Under the pieces are notes generated by a model. It ran no database searches, was not told the DNA's origin, and saw only the letters and a program-made list of their open reading frames with translations. 64,000 bases of DNA from Streptococcus azizii. GTDB taxonomy: Bacteria; Bacillota; Bacilli; Lactobacillales; Streptococcaceae. Position numbers and translations under genes: made by a program. This document shows positions 29,893 to 39,656 of this stretch, in pieces (positions within the stretch are counted from its first letter, which is position 1; every line of letters begins with the position of its first letter). The DNA lies in assembly GCF_001984715.1 (NCBI RefSeq), contig NZ_MSPR01000001.1, positions 1 through 64,000 of the forward strand, given 5' to 3'.

Positions 29893-30106
29893 ATACTCAC
29901 TTAGTTTACCTTTTATTACTTCGACGAGTGAAAAGCTCCAGTGGAGGTTTTCAGCCTAGCACCTTTCATCAAAAAAGTGGTCGTTAGAACCTCCGTTTCC
30001 CTATTTCCAACCTTGCCCACTTCGACCTCAAATTTCTAGGCGCTGAAACAGTTCACCGAACTGTTTCACTCTCCCAGACTAGTGGAGCAAGGACTAAAAG
30101 ACTATA
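29892..30106. repeat. MITE-like element with IS630-type ends (copy c)
   Basis: 215 bp, shorter than copies a and b. The left end TATACTCACTTAGTTTA and right end ACTAAAAGACTATA are diverged inverted repeats. It has the GAAAAGCTCC hairpin at 29929-29953 and the GAAACAGTTC hairpin at 30043-30067, but lacks the first 70 bases of the interior seen in a and b. Confidence 0.8.
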
Positions 30107-30119
30107 AGAAAGGTTAAAC

Positions 30120-30488
30120 ATGAACTATACTGTTGAACTAACACGCTTCAAGGTTAAAGAAGGAAAATCTGCTATCGTTGATGAATGGATGAATTTCTTA
30201 AATAGCCACATGGAAGAGACCCTATTGACCCTTGAGGACGAAAAAATGTATGTCGAAACCATTTTCAGAGAAGTCCTAGATGGTCAAGAATACCTCTACT
30301 GGTATGCCGTCCAAGGTGTAGGCGGTATTGATGTTGAAGATTCTAATTCTGAAATCGACAAAAAGCACCTTGAATATTGGGCTGAATGTATCGATGAGAC
30401 CTTTGGCTTTAAAGACCTAGATACCCAGGTCGTCATGATACAAAAACCGATTGCCAAAACGATAGAAAAGTTAGAAGAGAAAAATTAG
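30120..30488 (+). CDS. Small conserved protein, DUF6176-like
   Basis: 122 residues, soluble, acidic. The start TRFKVKEGKSAIVDEWMNFL and the segment LTLEDEKMYVETIFREVLDG resemble the DUF6176 group, which has a ferredoxin-like or dabb-type barrel fold of unknown function. GAAAGG lies 8 bases before the ATG, at the edge of the repeat element, so the element supplies part of the leader. It stands alone with no clear partner. Confidence 0.7.
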   Translation: MNYTVELTRFKVKEGKSAIVDEWMNFLNSHMEETLLTLEDEKMYVETIFREVLDGQEYLYWYAVQGVGGIDVEDSNSEIDKKHLEYWAECIDETFGFKDLDTQVVMIQKPIAKTIEKLEEKN

Positions 30489-30661
30489 CCAAACAGAACA
30501 AGGGTAGCTATCAAAAAGTGACGTGCGATTTTTCAAGGTTGTCAGACTGATTTCTTCCTGCCAAAGGTTATTCGATACCCCTGCCCGTTGCAGAAGTGTG
30601 GCAAGGTCTGCCCCTCTACTTTTTTCAAAAGGGCTTCCATGTGGTGGCAGTAATGATTCTA

Positions 30662-30814
30662 ATACTCAATAAAAATCAAAAGTAGACTAGGAAACGAAGG
30701 CGAAGGTAGAACTCTGTTCCACCCTATTTCAAGGGAACAGGCTGAAAACCTCCACTGGAGCTTTTCACTCACCGAGACTCTTGACAACGTATCCTTTTGA
30801 TTTTTAAAGAGTAT
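30662..30814. repeat. BOX-like repeat, inverted copy
   Basis: 153 bp, near-identical in reverse to 14881-15033, with the GAAAACCTCCACTGGAGCTT hairpin at 30743-30767. The 30489-30661 stretch before it shows no supported feature. Confidence 0.85.
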
Positions 30815-30821
30815 AACATGT

Positions 30822-30926
30822 TATAGTGGATTGAAAAAGGAATAGGACAAGGCAAGGAGCTGCAGATAGAACTGGCGTTCATCAAAGCGACTTAACGATG
30901 TCCTAGCCTTTATTCAATTCACTATA
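30822..30926. repeat. RUP-like MITE
   Basis: 105 bp with terminal inverted repeats TATAGTGGATTGAA and TTCAATTCACTATA (13 of 14) and TA at both edges. Size, ends and target fit the pneumococcal RUP class, which is thought to be moved by IS630-type transposase. Confidence 0.75.
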
Positions 30927-31029
30927 TTATCAAGCTATCACTAAAATCGCAATAGTAGAGCAAGCAATTTCTATTTTCTACATTTTTCCTCAAATGTTAC
31001 TCATTATACAGAAACAGCGGGAAGCTAAT

Positions 31030-31132
31030 ACTCGATAAAAATCAAAAAGCAAACTAGGAAGCTAGCCGAAGGCTGTACTGCCGTACGGCAAGGCGAAGCT
31101 GACGTGGTTTGAATTTGATTTTTGAAGAGTAT
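31030..31132. repeat. BOX element (boxA-boxC)
   Basis: 103 bp. Reading in reverse it starts ATACTCTTCAAAAATCAAAT, continues AAACCACGTCAGCTTCGCCT, and ends GCTAGCTTCCTAGTTTGC... to GAGTAT. This is very close to the classic pneumococcal BOX element lacking boxB. Confidence 0.85.
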
Positions 31133-31203
31133 AAAAGAAGACAAGAAAGTCATGAAGGGGGGGAATCCAATAAGCAATAACAACACCCCTAGAGCTACTT
31201 CAG

Positions 31204-31358
31204 ATTGAAGAAAAAGTCCATTTCGGCTCATTTTCTTCAATCTTTTTCTTTTGCTAAAAAATAAAACTCTTAAAAATACCGCTATAGCAGTATTTTTAAG
31301 AGTTGTTTCAAGATAATCTTCCACTCTAAACTTGCTGTTTTTCTACAGTTTAGAGGGT
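31204..31358. other. Cluster of three strong hairpins, no gene
   Basis: GATTGAAGAAAA/TTTTCTTCAATC (31204-31243, followed by TTTTTC), AACTCTTAAAAATAC/GTATTTTTAAGAGTT (31277-31315 region) and CTCTAAACT/AGTTTAGAG (about 31324-31357). The phrase CCCTAGAGCTACTT occurs on both sides (about 31188 and 31380). The rest of 31133-31525 has only broken frames. It may be a decayed mobile element or a small-RNA locus. Confidence 0.5.
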
Positions 31359-31525
31359 TTGTCTACGTTCTCAAGCAGCCCTAGAGCTACTTTTTATTGC
31401 CTTATAATCACTGATGAGGCTATTATATTCTTCAAATCTCGTCAGCGCTCAGCTTGCAGGTCTTCATATAGGAACTATCCCTACCTGCTATTTGAGAATA
31501 AGGATTTTGAGAAGGATTGATTTCT

Positions 31526-31846
31526 TCAGTCTCTTCCTTTCCCTTTGTGTAATTCTGTATAGTAATTGATGATAACCCCAGATAAGCAGCCAAAGAAAAT
31601 CAAGCCGTAGAGGGTCAAAATAGCGCTAATGATGCGCCCGATACCAGTCTGGACAACTATGTCTCCATAGCCAACTGTTGTCGCAGAGACAAAACTATAC
31701 CACAGGCTGTCGCTATATGTTCGCAAAGTAGGTTCCACCCATAATAAAACAAGTGCAGCTAGTAGCAAGTAAGTCACAAAAGAAATAACAAAGGGGATAA
31801 AACCTGTGGCCTTTAAAATATGCCCCAAAATTCTAAAACGTCTCAT
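31526..31846 (-). CDS. Two-transmembrane potassium channel protein
   Basis: 106 residues. Two membrane segments (about 17-38 and 73-95) flank a pore loop with the K+ selectivity filter TVGYGD (SATTVGYGDIVVQTG). It has no RCK or cyclic-nucleotide domain, so it is a minimal KcsA-like channel. The start overlaps the end of the ClC-type gene by 14 bases, so the two are probably made together. Confidence 0.85.
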   Translation of the reverse strand: MRRFRILGHILKATGFIPFVISFVTYLLLAALVLLWVEPTLRTYSDSLWYSFVSATTVGYGDIVVQTGIGRIISAILTLYGLIFFGCLSGVIINYYTELHKGKGRD

Positions 31847-33077
31847 TTATTACACTCTCCTTTCTAGTCCTCTCTTTCCACTTCTTCAGCAGTGAACATA
31901 AGACTACCATCAGGAATGAGAGCAACCACAGATCGCTTGGGAAAAAGAGGGAGAGAAAAAGACCTGCCAACCACTCATTTCCCAAAAGTCCAATGGCAAA
32001 ACTAAGGCTAACAGCAAGAACAATCAGTAAGCTATCATAACCTGGAAAGAGTTGTGCAATGGCAAAACCATGCAAGACACTGGCAAAGGTGATTGGAAAA
32101 ATATCGCCACCCGTCCAACCGGCTAGGATACAAACCTCTAAAAACAGTAATTTTAAGAGAGAAAGTCCCAAGAGTAGGAGGCTTGGTGTCTCCATCCCTA
32201 CATCGTGTAGTAAATGCATAGAATGTTGTCCCGAAAATAGAAGGGTGGGAAAGGTGTTTGCCATCATCAGGATTGCCAAAGCCCCGATGATAAGAACAAT
32301 TAGTTGACCATGCGGTCTTTTTTGAATAGTCCTCATCCCTCTCTCAACTAATCGTTTGAGAAAGCCATAGGCACGGGCAGAAAACAGACCATAGACCATA
32401 AGAGGGAGGACAAGGACCAGATCTGCCAACTGCCAATGAGATACTCCCAACTTCGTCACAAAGGAAGGTTGGTCTGTCGCACGCATCAAAAGCAGAAAAC
32501 TCACCAAGCCATTGAGGATAAAGAGGCTTATCCAAAGTTTTCGCTTTGGATTCAGTAAGCCACGGGCTTTAACGTGAGGATAGGCTAACCGATACTTTCT
32601 GGGATGAAAGAGATAGGATATTTTTTGAGCAAAGGAGGCACTTACAACTGTCTGCCAATGGAAGGTGATAAAGCGCAACTTATCCGCTTGCCAAATGGAA
32701 AAGACAATCACTGCTCCTAGCAAGGGCGCTTCCGGTCCGACACCCGCCCCAAAACTCAAAATCACCAAAGCAGCTAGCAAATCACGCCAACTATTTTTAG
32801 CGGTCAGCGTCTCATGTTCTTTTAATTCCCCCAATATCTCATGGCTCGTCCTAGGAATCTCACCCCACTCTTTTTTCATCAGATAGAGGAGGGCTGTCGC
32901 AAGCGTCAACATCACCAAGCTAAAGACAAAACGTGATGGAAAGAGTGGGAGAAGCATATCCCAAACAAGATGGCTTCCTACTTGCTCTGCCATGATAAAG
33001 GCGAATGCTAGTAAAGCCATTACACTACTTAAAGCTAGACCATAAAGGACTAGGGCAACCATTTGTCGCTTCTGCAC
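31833..33077 (-). CDS. ClC-type chloride channel/transporter family protein
   Basis: 414 residues, about ten membrane segments. LSFGAGVGPEAPLLGA near residue 110 is the ClC motif with the gating-type glutamate, in the PEAP form rather than the common REGP. A later segment, AGWTGGDIFPITFASVLHG, corresponds to the GGxFxP anion-binding loop. It probably moves chloride, or fluoride in exchange for protons. The neighbouring K+ channel suggests paired ion handling; substrate is not shown by the sequence. Confidence 0.82.
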   Translation of the reverse strand: MQKRQMVALVLYGLALSSVMALLAFAFIMAEQVGSHLVWDMLLPLFPSRFVFSLVMLTLATALLYLMKKEWGEIPRTSHEILGELKEHETLTAKNSWRDLLAALVILSFGAGVGPEAPLLGAVIVFSIWQADKLRFITFHWQTVVSASFAQKISYLFHPRKYRLAYPHVKARGLLNPKRKLWISLFILNGLVSFLLLMRATDQPSFVTKLGVSHWQLADLVLVLPLMVYGLFSARAYGFLKRLVERGMRTIQKRPHGQLIVLIIGALAILMMANTFPTLLFSGQHSMHLLHDVGMETPSLLLLGLSLLKLLFLEVCILAGWTGGDIFPITFASVLHGFAIAQLFPGYDSLLIVLAVSLSFAIGLLGNEWLAGLFLSLFFPSDLWLLSFLMVVLCSLLKKWKERTRKESVINETF

Positions 33078-33196
33078 AATCGTTCTCCTTATTATTCTGT
33101 TTAATGATCATTTTAAGCCTACCCTTCTCCTTTTTAACAAGAGAAGGACCTGATTAGTACGGCACTATTCCTACAAGCATTCCCATCTTTTATTTT

Positions 33197-33465
33197 ATAC
33201 TCTTTAAAAATCAAAAGGATACGTTGTCAAGAGTCTCGGTGAATTGAACTCGGACTACAACTCGCTGACAAAAAGATAAATACTCCTAGAAGCAGAGGCT
33301 TCTTCGTCGCATTTCCTATTTTGTCTAGGAGTTGTTTTACGTCCTTGTATCTTGATGAGTGAAAAGCTCCAGTGGAGGTTTTCAGCCTGTTCCTTTAAAA
33401 TAAGATGGAACAGAGTTCTACCTTCGCCTTCGTTTCCTAGTCTACTTTTGATTTTTATTGAGTAT
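33197..33465. repeat. Extended BOX-like repeat with inserted hairpin module
   Basis: 269 bp. Same ends as 14881-15033, but with an extra segment ACTCCTAGAAGCAG...CTAGGAGT (about 33278-33333) before the GAAAAGCTCC hairpin at 33360-33384. The remainder of 33078-33582 shows nothing else. Confidence 0.85.
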
Positions 33466-33582
33466 TATCCCCCTCCATCACCACCAACAGTCGGTTGAGA
33501 AACAAAGGAAGGTGGTGAAAACAAGAAAAGGAATGACTTTTCTCGGTAATTCATTCTGATGTCTGAAAAGGATAAAAAGACT

Positions 33583-33616
33583 AGACAACCAGTGGGCCAA
33601 ATAGCTCACTGGTTGC
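33583..33616 (-). terminator. Terminator after the SufT-like gene
   Basis: GCAACCAGTG and CACTGGTTG form a 9-10 bp stem on the minus strand, followed by TCTTTTT, just past the stop codon. Confidence 0.8.
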
Positions 33617-33619
33617 TAC

Positions 33620-33961
33620 TTATTTCGGGCTAATCCCTAAGGTAATACGACCGAGACGACTGATACGGGTCATCTTCCAAGCAGGAGACCAAACAACCTC
33701 GACACCTGCATTGTCAATGCCTTCAATTTTCTTCAAAGCATCAATGAGATCCCCTGGCAGGGTCTCCGAGCAAGAACAGCCTGCATCAGTAAAGGTCATC
33801 ACCACCTTACAAAATCCGTTTTCATCCAAGTTGATTTCATAGATCAAGCCCAGATGATAAATATCTAATTCGATTTCTGGATCATAGATGCTTTCCAAGG
33901 TCTCAATCAGTTGCTCTTCAAGCGCCAAGGCGCGATCATTGATTTTAATATCGTCTCTCAT
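33620..33961 (-). CDS. MIP18/DUF59 family Fe-S maturation protein (SufT/PaaD-like)
   Basis: 113 residues from ATG 33961, preceded by GGGGTGG; a longer frame to 34144 has an unrelated leader and is rejected. Domain features are SIYDPEIELDIYHLGLIYEINL and MTFTDAGCSCSETLPGDLIDAL, with Cys residues in the loop where the family has GCP. Proteins of this group help deliver Fe-S clusters to targets. It is not in the suf operon but would complement it. Function is inferred from family only. Confidence 0.8.
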   Translation of the reverse strand: MRDDIKINDRALALEEQLIETLESIYDPEIELDIYHLGLIYEINLDENGFCKVVMTFTDAGCSCSETLPGDLIDALKKIEGIDNAGVEVVWSPAWKMTRISRLGRITLGISPK

Positions 33962-34239
33962 ATTCCACCCCACAACAAGATGTTTCGTGATACTCCCCTC
34001 ATATCCACTACTAGCCTTTTTACCGTTACCAGCATCATCCCCTCTCAGCTTGGTCAAGATCCTGCACATGCTCGAAAGATGACTGCCATCAGCAATAGCA
34101 GTGCCTCTCATAACGATTTCATCTACTAGGAGAAAAGGTCTCAAATACTGACAGCAGACTCCCTTTGAATACCAATGAGTACGAGTAGTATTCTCTCATA
34201 TTTTTCAACATTTTTCAAGAACGGTTGAAACTTTTCAAA

Positions 34240-34263
34240 AAAAACAACCCTGCGGTTGTTTTT
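34240..34263 (-). terminator. Terminator of the rimP-infB-rbfA operon
   Basis: AAAAACAACC and GGTTGTTTTT form a 10-bp stem with a CTGC loop and T-run. It overlaps the rbfA stop by two bases. Confidence 0.9.
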
Positions 34264-34615
34264 ACTCTTTCGTTTCTAATGCGCGTAGCAGTTGATCAAT
34301 CTTGTTCCCATATTCAATGGACTGGTCTTTTTCAAAGACCAAATCGGGGATTTTATACAAAGTGAGCTTGCGACCAAGTTCCCGTTTAATGGTCCCTTTT
34401 GCCTTTTCAAGCCCTGTCTGTGCTTTTTGATTGTCAGAAGCTAAATCACTCATAATAGAATAGTACACTTTAGCGACCGACAAATCACCCAACATTTGAA
34501 CATCTGTTATCGTCACACCTTGGACACGTGGATCGCGAACCTTCTTTTGCAAAACCTCATTGATTTCACGTTTGATCTCCATTCCGACTCGATCCACACG
34601 AAAACTATTTGCCAT
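34262..34615 (-). CDS. rbfA: Ribosome-binding factor A
   Basis: 117 residues. KH-like fold with [29 protein letters not shown] at the start and [24 protein letters not shown] near the end, all standard for RbfA. It binds the 30S subunit during late 16S maturation. It is the last gene of the translation operon and is separated from infB by an acetyltransferase gene, which is not usual. Confidence 0.95.
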   Translation of the reverse strand: MANSFRVDRVGMEIKREINEVLQKKVRDPRVQGVTITDVQMLGDLSVAKVYYSIMSDLASDNQKAQTGLEKAKGTIKRELGRKLTLYKIPDLVFEKDQSIEYGNKIDQLLRALETKE

Positions 34616-34632
34616 AACCTTCTCCTAACCTT

Positions 34633-35151
34633 TTAAATTCCAAATTCTGGAGGATATTGAACAACACCTTGTAGGGTAGCAGGTTCAGTCGTCAATTCAT
34701 ATATCATGAAGTAGGGAGCTGGGACATCAAATGGAGGAACAATCCCTTTTTCAATCGCTGATTGATAGCCAAAGGCTGAATAGTAACGATCATCTCCCAA
34801 GACAAGGATTGCCTGATAGCCAGCTTGTCGTGCCCGTTGATGAGCTACTGTTATTAGACGAGTTCCAACCCCCATTTTTTGAACATCTGGTCGTACGGCT
34901 AACGGATCCAGAGCCAAGGCAACAGCGGTTGCAATCTTGACCTTTGAGAGAAGGAGATAGCCTACAATCTCTCCATTGATTTCTGCCACCAAGGAAAGAT
35001 CTGACAGATAGTCTGAACTTTCCCAGATCCTCTTGACCAGTTCCTGCTCCTGACCATCTGAATGTGCGGCGCTTAAAAACGCCTCCTGGACCAAGCAATA
35101 AATCGTCTTAAAATCTTCCTGCTTGGCCGTGCGCACAAGGACATCTATCAT
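34633..35151 (-). CDS. GNAT family N-acetyltransferase
   Basis: 172 residues. Acetyl-CoA motif A reads [20 protein letters not shown] (about 88-107), preceded by [17 protein letters not shown] and followed by [18 protein letters not shown]. It resembles the YhbS-like single-domain group. The start overlaps the infB stop by 4 bases (ATGA) and rbfA follows by 17 bases, so it is read as part of the operon. Its substrate is unknown. Confidence 0.85.
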   Translation of the reverse strand: MIDVLVRTAKQEDFKTIYCLVQEAFLSAAHSDGQEQELVKRIWESSDYLSDLSLVAEINGEIVGYLLLSKVKIATAVALALDPLAVRPDVQKMGVGTRLITVAHQRARQAGYQAILVLGDDRYYSAFGYQSAIEKGIVPPFDVPAPYFMIYELTTEPATLQGVVQYPPEFGI

Positions 35152-37847
35152 TTCTTGATTTCTTCCATGATATAGGCTTCAATCACATCATCCACTTTGA
35201 GGTCATTGTAGTTTTCAATCATGAGTCCACCCTCGCGACCATTGGTGATTTCCTTGACATCATCCTTAAAGTGTTTCAAGCTAGCAAGTTTACCGTCAAA
35301 GATTACGACACCGTCACGGATAACACGGACACTCGAGTCACGCGTCACTTTTCCATTGATGACCATAAATCCACCGATGGTGCCCACCTTCGATACTTTG
35401 AACGTTTCACGAATCAGAGCTTCACCAATAATCTTTTCTTGGTATTCAGGATCCAGCATCCCCTTCATGGCGTCTTCCATTTCTTCAATAACCTTGTAGA
35501 TGATACTGTGGAGACGGATTTCCACATCATCTGCTTCTGCCTGCTGGCGAGCCTGTGGAGTCGGACGCACACTAAATCCGATGATAAAAGCATTCGATGC
35601 TTCTGCCAAGGTTACATCGGACTCATTGATAGCACCGACAGCTGAGTGAACGATATTGATACGAACCCCCTCAACCTCAATCTTTTGAAGCGATGAAGCA
35701 AGCGCCTCAACCGAACCTTGTACATCTGCTTTAATGATGACATTGACAGACTTCACCTCACCCGCTCTAAGGGTATCAAAGAGGTTTTCAAGACTAACCC
35801 GCTGGGTTATCTGACGTTGTTTCAAGAGGGCACGTTTGGCACGTTCTTCACCTGCTGCACGCGCCGATTTTTCATCTTCATAGACCGCAAAGTGATCCCC
35901 GGCCATCGGCGCTTCGTTTAGACCAGTAATCGAAACAGGTGTCGATGGTCCTGCTACCTTGACACGACGACCGAGGTCATTTGTCATAGCACGGACGCGT
36001 CCAAACGTATTTCCGACAACGATTGGATCTTGTACGTTCAGGGTTCCTTGTTGGACAAGAAGGGTCGCAACTGCTCCTCTACCCTTATCCAAATGCGCTT
36101 CAATGACGGTACCAATCGCGCGAACGGTTGGATCCGCCTTCAACTCTTGAATTTCTGCCACAAGGAGAACGGTCTCCAACAATTCATCAATGTTTTGATT
36201 GAATTTAGCCGAAATTTCAACAAATTCACAGTCTCCACCCCAGGCTGTCGAGATGACCCCTTGCTCTGCCAATTCACCGATGACACGTTCAGGATTTGCC
36301 CCAGGCTTATCAATCTTGTTGATGGCTACAATAATTGGAACATTGGCAGCTTTTGAGTGATTGATGGCTTCAATCGTCTGTGGCATCACCCCATCGTCTG
36401 CTGCAACAACCAAGATGGTCAAGTCTGTAACAGAAGCTCCGCGCGCACGCATACTTGTAAAGGCCGCGTGCCCTGGTGTATCAAGGAAGGTGATTTTCTT
36501 GCCATTTTCTTCGATTTGGTAGGCACCGATATGCTGCGTAATCCCTCCTGCCTCACCTGTTGCCACACGTGAGTTGCGCAGGGTATCAAGAAGCGTGGTT
36601 TTTCCATGGTCGACGTGTCCCATGATGGTCACAACTGGTGGACGTTCGACCATTTCTTCTGGATTGAGGTAGCCTTCTTCAACGAAGAAGCGCTCAATAT
36701 CTGCAGTATCCACTTCCACTTTTTCTTTAGCCTCAATCCCATAGTCCACCATTAACAATTCAATAGTGTCACCATCTAAAGATTGGTTTTGTGTTGCCAT
36801 CACTCCCATCATAAAGAGTTTCTTAACAATTTCAGCTGGTTCACGCTTAATACGTTTTGCAATTTCAGCCACTGTCATACCCGCTGTGTATTCAAACTCA
36901 GTCGGCAATTCATGGAATTTACGCTCAGTGATCGGCTTAGCAGCCTGTTGCTGTCTACCTTTTTTGTGTTTCTTATTTGGATTCCAGTTACTATTTCTTT
37001 GATTTCTCACTTGATTTTGACTATTTCGATTCTTTTGTTGTTTTCTTGGACCATCTTCTTCGTGATCAAAATCATCACGACGCTTATCTGGTCGGGCTTG
37101 TTTTTTCCTGCGTTTATCAGTAGCAGGTGTTGCTTCAACCGCTACTGGCACAACCTTTTTCGGCTTGGCTTCTACTACAGGTTCCTCAAACTTGATTTCT
37201 TTTGGCTTTTGTGGGCGTTTTTTTGCCTCTTGGGCCTGGCGGAAGCGCTCTTCACTGGTCCGTGCATATTCTTGCAGTTGCTCTGCTTTTAAAGCAGCAG
37301 CCCGAGCCTTGAAATCAATTTTTACACGCGGTTCCTCCACCCTTGGTCGCTGTTGTCCCCCTTGAGGAGAACGCTTATCAAAGCCTTTGTTTCGACTTGG
37401 TTTCCGCTCTTTATCATTGTGGTCACGACGCGGTTTTTGCTGCCCATTTGAGCGATTACCTTGTGGACGTCCTTGACCCTGACCATTTCTTTGATTGCGC
37501 TTTGCCGCCTGCTCTTTAGCTCGCGCTTCTCGCTCTGCCTTAAAATTACGACTTTTTGGTCGATTTGGTGCCTCTTGAGGAGCTGGGGTAGCGACTGTTG
37601 TGTCTGCCAACGTTGACCCTTGCTCTGCTTTTTTGCTAGCTGCTGGCTCAACCTTATCTACTCCCTTCTCAACCTCAACTCTTTTTTTCACTTCAGAAAA
37701 TCCAGCAACAATCCGTTGTGCAATTTCTGCCTCTACACTTGAAGAGTGACTCTTCACCTCAATGCCTAGTTCCTTTGCTTTGGCAACAACTTCCTTACTC
37801 TCCTTGCCCAACTCCTTGGCAAGCTCGTATAATCTCTTCTTAGACAA
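35148..37847 (-). CDS. infB: Translation initiation factor IF-2
   Basis: 899 residues. An N-terminal IF2_N helical module (1-50) leads to a long basic, Gln/Asn/Arg-rich linker (about 90-300), a second IF2_N module, and the GTPase domain with G1 GHVDHGKTT at 410-418, G3 DTPGH and G4 NKID. Domains II, III and IV follow to the end. It brings initiator tRNA to the 30S subunit. The gene order nusA-ylxR-ylxQ-infB is the classic Firmicutes operon. Confidence 0.97.
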   Translation of the reverse strand: MSKKRLYELAKELGKESKEVVAKAKELGIEVKSHSSSVEAEIAQRIVAGFSEVKKRVEVEKGVDKVEPAASKKAEQGSTLADTTVATPAPQEAPNRPKSRNFKAEREARAKEQAAKRNQRNGQGQGRPQGNRSNGQQKPRRDHNDKERKPSRNKGFDKRSPQGGQQRPRVEEPRVKIDFKARAAALKAEQLQEYARTSEERFRQAQEAKKRPQKPKEIKFEEPVVEAKPKKVVPVAVEATPATDKRRKKQARPDKRRDDFDHEEDGPRKQQKNRNSQNQVRNQRNSNWNPNKKHKKGRQQQAAKPITERKFHELPTEFEYTAGMTVAEIAKRIKREPAEIVKKLFMMGVMATQNQSLDGDTIELLMVDYGIEAKEKVEVDTADIERFFVEEGYLNPEEMVERPPVVTIMGHVDHGKTTLLDTLRNSRVATGEAGGITQHIGAYQIEENGKKITFLDTPGHAAFTSMRARGASVTDLTILVVAADDGVMPQTIEAINHSKAANVPIIVAINKIDKPGANPERVIGELAEQGVISTAWGGDCEFVEISAKFNQNIDELLETVLLVAEIQELKADPTVRAIGTVIEAHLDKGRGAVATLLVQQGTLNVQDPIVVGNTFGRVRAMTNDLGRRVKVAGPSTPVSITGLNEAPMAGDHFAVYEDEKSARAAGEERAKRALLKQRQITQRVSLENLFDTLRAGEVKSVNVIIKADVQGSVEALASSLQKIEVEGVRINIVHSAVGAINESDVTLAEASNAFIIGFSVRPTPQARQQAEADDVEIRLHSIIYKVIEEMEDAMKGMLDPEYQEKIIGEALIRETFKVSKVGTIGGFMVINGKVTRDSSVRVIRDGVVIFDGKLASLKHFKDDVKEITNGREGGLMIENYNDLKVDDVIEAYIMEEIKK

Positions 37848-37864
37848 TATCTTGTCCTCCTGTT

Positions 37865-38167
37865 CTATTCCATAATAGACCTCATTTTCTTAGTAAATCC
37901 AGCATCTGTCACAGCCAGCACCTTACGTGACTTGCCGACTGCAGAGCTTAATTCCAGCGTTGAAAACGCGGTAACGACTTCTACCTGATAGGTACGACTT
38001 TTATCTGTAATTTTCTTGCTTAGATTGGGACCTGCATCCTGAGCTAAAAAGACGATCTGAGCCTTTTGCTTTTGAATGCTTTCAACGACCCGTTCTTCAC
38101 CTGAAATGAGGCGACCCGCCCGCTGTGCCAATCCGAGTAAATGTAATATTCTTTGCTGGTTATTCAA
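37865..38167 (-). CDS. ylxQ: YlxQ, L7Ae-family RNA-binding protein
   Basis: 100 residues from a TTG start at 38167 that overlaps the ylxR stop (TTGAATAA); AAGGAG lies 11 bases upstream. An ATG at 38203 has no ribosome site and would add 12 residues that relatives lack. The fold signature is [22 protein letters not shown] with [15 protein letters not shown]. It binds kink-turn-type RNA; the exact role is unsettled. It is translationally coupled to ylxR and sits just before infB. Confidence 0.85.
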   Translation of the reverse strand: MNNQQRILHLLGLAQRAGRLISGEERVVESIQKQKAQIVFLAQDAGPNLSKKITDKSRTYQVEVVTAFSTLELSSAVGKSRKVLAVTDAGFTKKMRSIME

Positions 38168-38456
38168 GACCCAGTTCTCTCCTTTTGACCTTGTGATCAA
38201 CATAGGAAATCAATTCATCATAAAATTTTGCAGCTACTTCCATGCTAAACGCACGGTCAAATGCGCGTTTTTTCTTAGCTAGAAGTGCCTCATCATTATC
38301 TAACTTGATGTAAGCTCCACGCCCATTTGCCTTCCCTGTTGGGTCAATAAAAACTTGACCTTCTTTGTTTTTCACAATGCGCAACAAATCACGCTTATCA
38401 ATCACCTCGCCAGAAACAACTGATTTCCGTAAGGGGATTTTTCTCGCCTTTGCCAT
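38160..38456 (-). CDS. ylxR: YlxR family RNA-binding/regulatory protein
   Basis: 98 residues from the ATG at 38456: GGAGGT lies inside the four codons before it, so the ATG at 38468 is not the start. YlxR core: RKIPLRKSVVSGEVIDKRDLLRIV, GQVFIDPTGKANGRGAYI and KKKRAFDRAF. The usual zinc-type cysteine of some relatives (R-x-C) is Ser here. It lies between nusA and ylxQ as in most Firmicutes. Confidence 0.9.
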   Translation of the reverse strand: MAKARKIPLRKSVVSGEVIDKRDLLRIVKNKEGQVFIDPTGKANGRGAYIKLDNDEALLAKKKRAFDRAFSMEVAAKFYDELISYVDHKVKRRELGLE

Positions 38457-38474
38457 AGGTACCTCCAAAGGGGC

Positions 38475-39623
38475 TTATTCGCCTACTTCTTCTGTTTCTA
38501 CAGTTGCTGTCCCTTCTGCTTCAGGATAAAGCGCCGCTTCCATAGCTTCGTATTCTGAGGCAGATTTGATGTCGATACGAAAACCTGTCAAATGAGCCGC
38601 CAGGCGCACATTTTGCCCACGGCGACCGATGGCAAGAGAAAGTTTATCATCTGGTACGACCACTGTCGCATGCTTGCCGTCTTCTGTATCAAAGATAACT
38701 TGGTCAACCTCTGCTGGGGCAAGCGCATTGTAAATGAACTCTGCTTCATCAGGCACCCATTCGATGACATCAATATTTTCCTCAATCGGAATCATGCGAT
38801 CTAGTCTAGCATCATAGCGGGCTGGGTGAAACTTACCTGTAATCTTCTTGATATTTGAACCACCACGACCAACAATGGTTCCGATCGCATCCACGTTTGG
38901 ATTGTGGCTACGTACCGCAACCTTGGTCCGATCACCTGCTTCGCGAGCAACGCTCATGATTTCTACAGTTCCATCATAGACCTCTGGAATTTCTTGTTCC
39001 ATTAAGCGTTTGATCATCTCTGGATGGCTGCGGCTTACAAATACATTGACACCACGCGCATTATCCTCTACCTTGTAGACATAGACTTCGATACGGTCAT
39101 GCGACTGGAAGACTTCCCCAGGAATCTGATCCTGTTTGGATAATTGCGCTTCGATATTGCCCAAATTAACATAGATAAATCGATTATCAAACCGTTCAAC
39201 CGTCCCAGACATGATTTCTTTTTCATGTCCCTTATAGGTATTGTAGGTGATGGCCCGGGTCTGTTTGCGCATTTTTTCCATAATGGTCTGTTTGGCAGAC
39301 TGGGCTGCGACACGCCCAAATTCTGCTGGAGATTCTTCAAACTTAATCTTATCCCCCAATTCGTAAGCTGAAGAAATAGCCAAGGCTTCTTTCAAGCTAA
39401 TTTCAAGACGACTATCAAATACTTCATCTACTACCTCACGGACAGTGTAGACACGGAAATCCCCCTTTTTCTCATCAAACTCAATCGCAGCTGACTCAGC
39501 TTGACCATAGCGACGTTTATAGGCTGAGCGGAGGGACTCCATAACCGCTTCAATGATGTCTTCTTTTTTAATCCCCTTGTCTTCCTCTAAAATACGGAAG
39601 GCTTCTTGCATTTCTTTACTCAT
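38475..39623 (-). CDS. nusA: Transcription termination/antitermination factor NusA
   Basis: 382 residues. N-terminal RNA polymerase-binding domain (1-125), S1 domain (about 135-200, MSGTVERFDNRFIYVNLG), then two KH domains with GTIVGRGGSNIKKI and LAIGRRGQNVRLAAHLTGF. There is no C-terminal acidic repeat, as is normal outside Proteobacteria. It acts in pausing, termination and rRNA antitermination. It is the second gene after rimP. Confidence 0.96.
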   Translation of the reverse strand: MSKEMQEAFRILEEDKGIKKEDIIEAVMESLRSAYKRRYGQAESAAIEFDEKKGDFRVYTVREVVDEVFDSRLEISLKEALAISSAYELGDKIKFEESPAEFGRVAAQSAKQTIMEKMRKQTRAITYNTYKGHEKEIMSGTVERFDNRFIYVNLGNIEAQLSKQDQIPGEVFQSHDRIEVYVYKVEDNARGVNVFVSRSHPEMIKRLMEQEIPEVYDGTVEIMSVAREAGDRTKVAVRSHNPNVDAIGTIVGRGGSNIKKITGKFHPARYDARLDRMIPIEENIDVIEWVPDEAEFIYNALAPAEVDQVIFDTEDGKHATVVVPDDKLSLAIGRRGQNVRLAAHLTGFRIDIKSASEYEAMEAALYPEAEGTATVETEEVGE

Positions 39624-39656
39624 CTTATGTTCCTTTTTTCAACAGATCCTTTCTTG

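Noticed and set aside
31025-31324. 99-codon frame on the minus strand
   Set aside because: It runs through the BOX element and two hairpins; no family features and no ribosome site.
34145-34239. Extension of the SufT-like gene to 34144
   Set aside because: The added residues do not belong to the family, and a good ribosome site precedes the later ATG at 33961.
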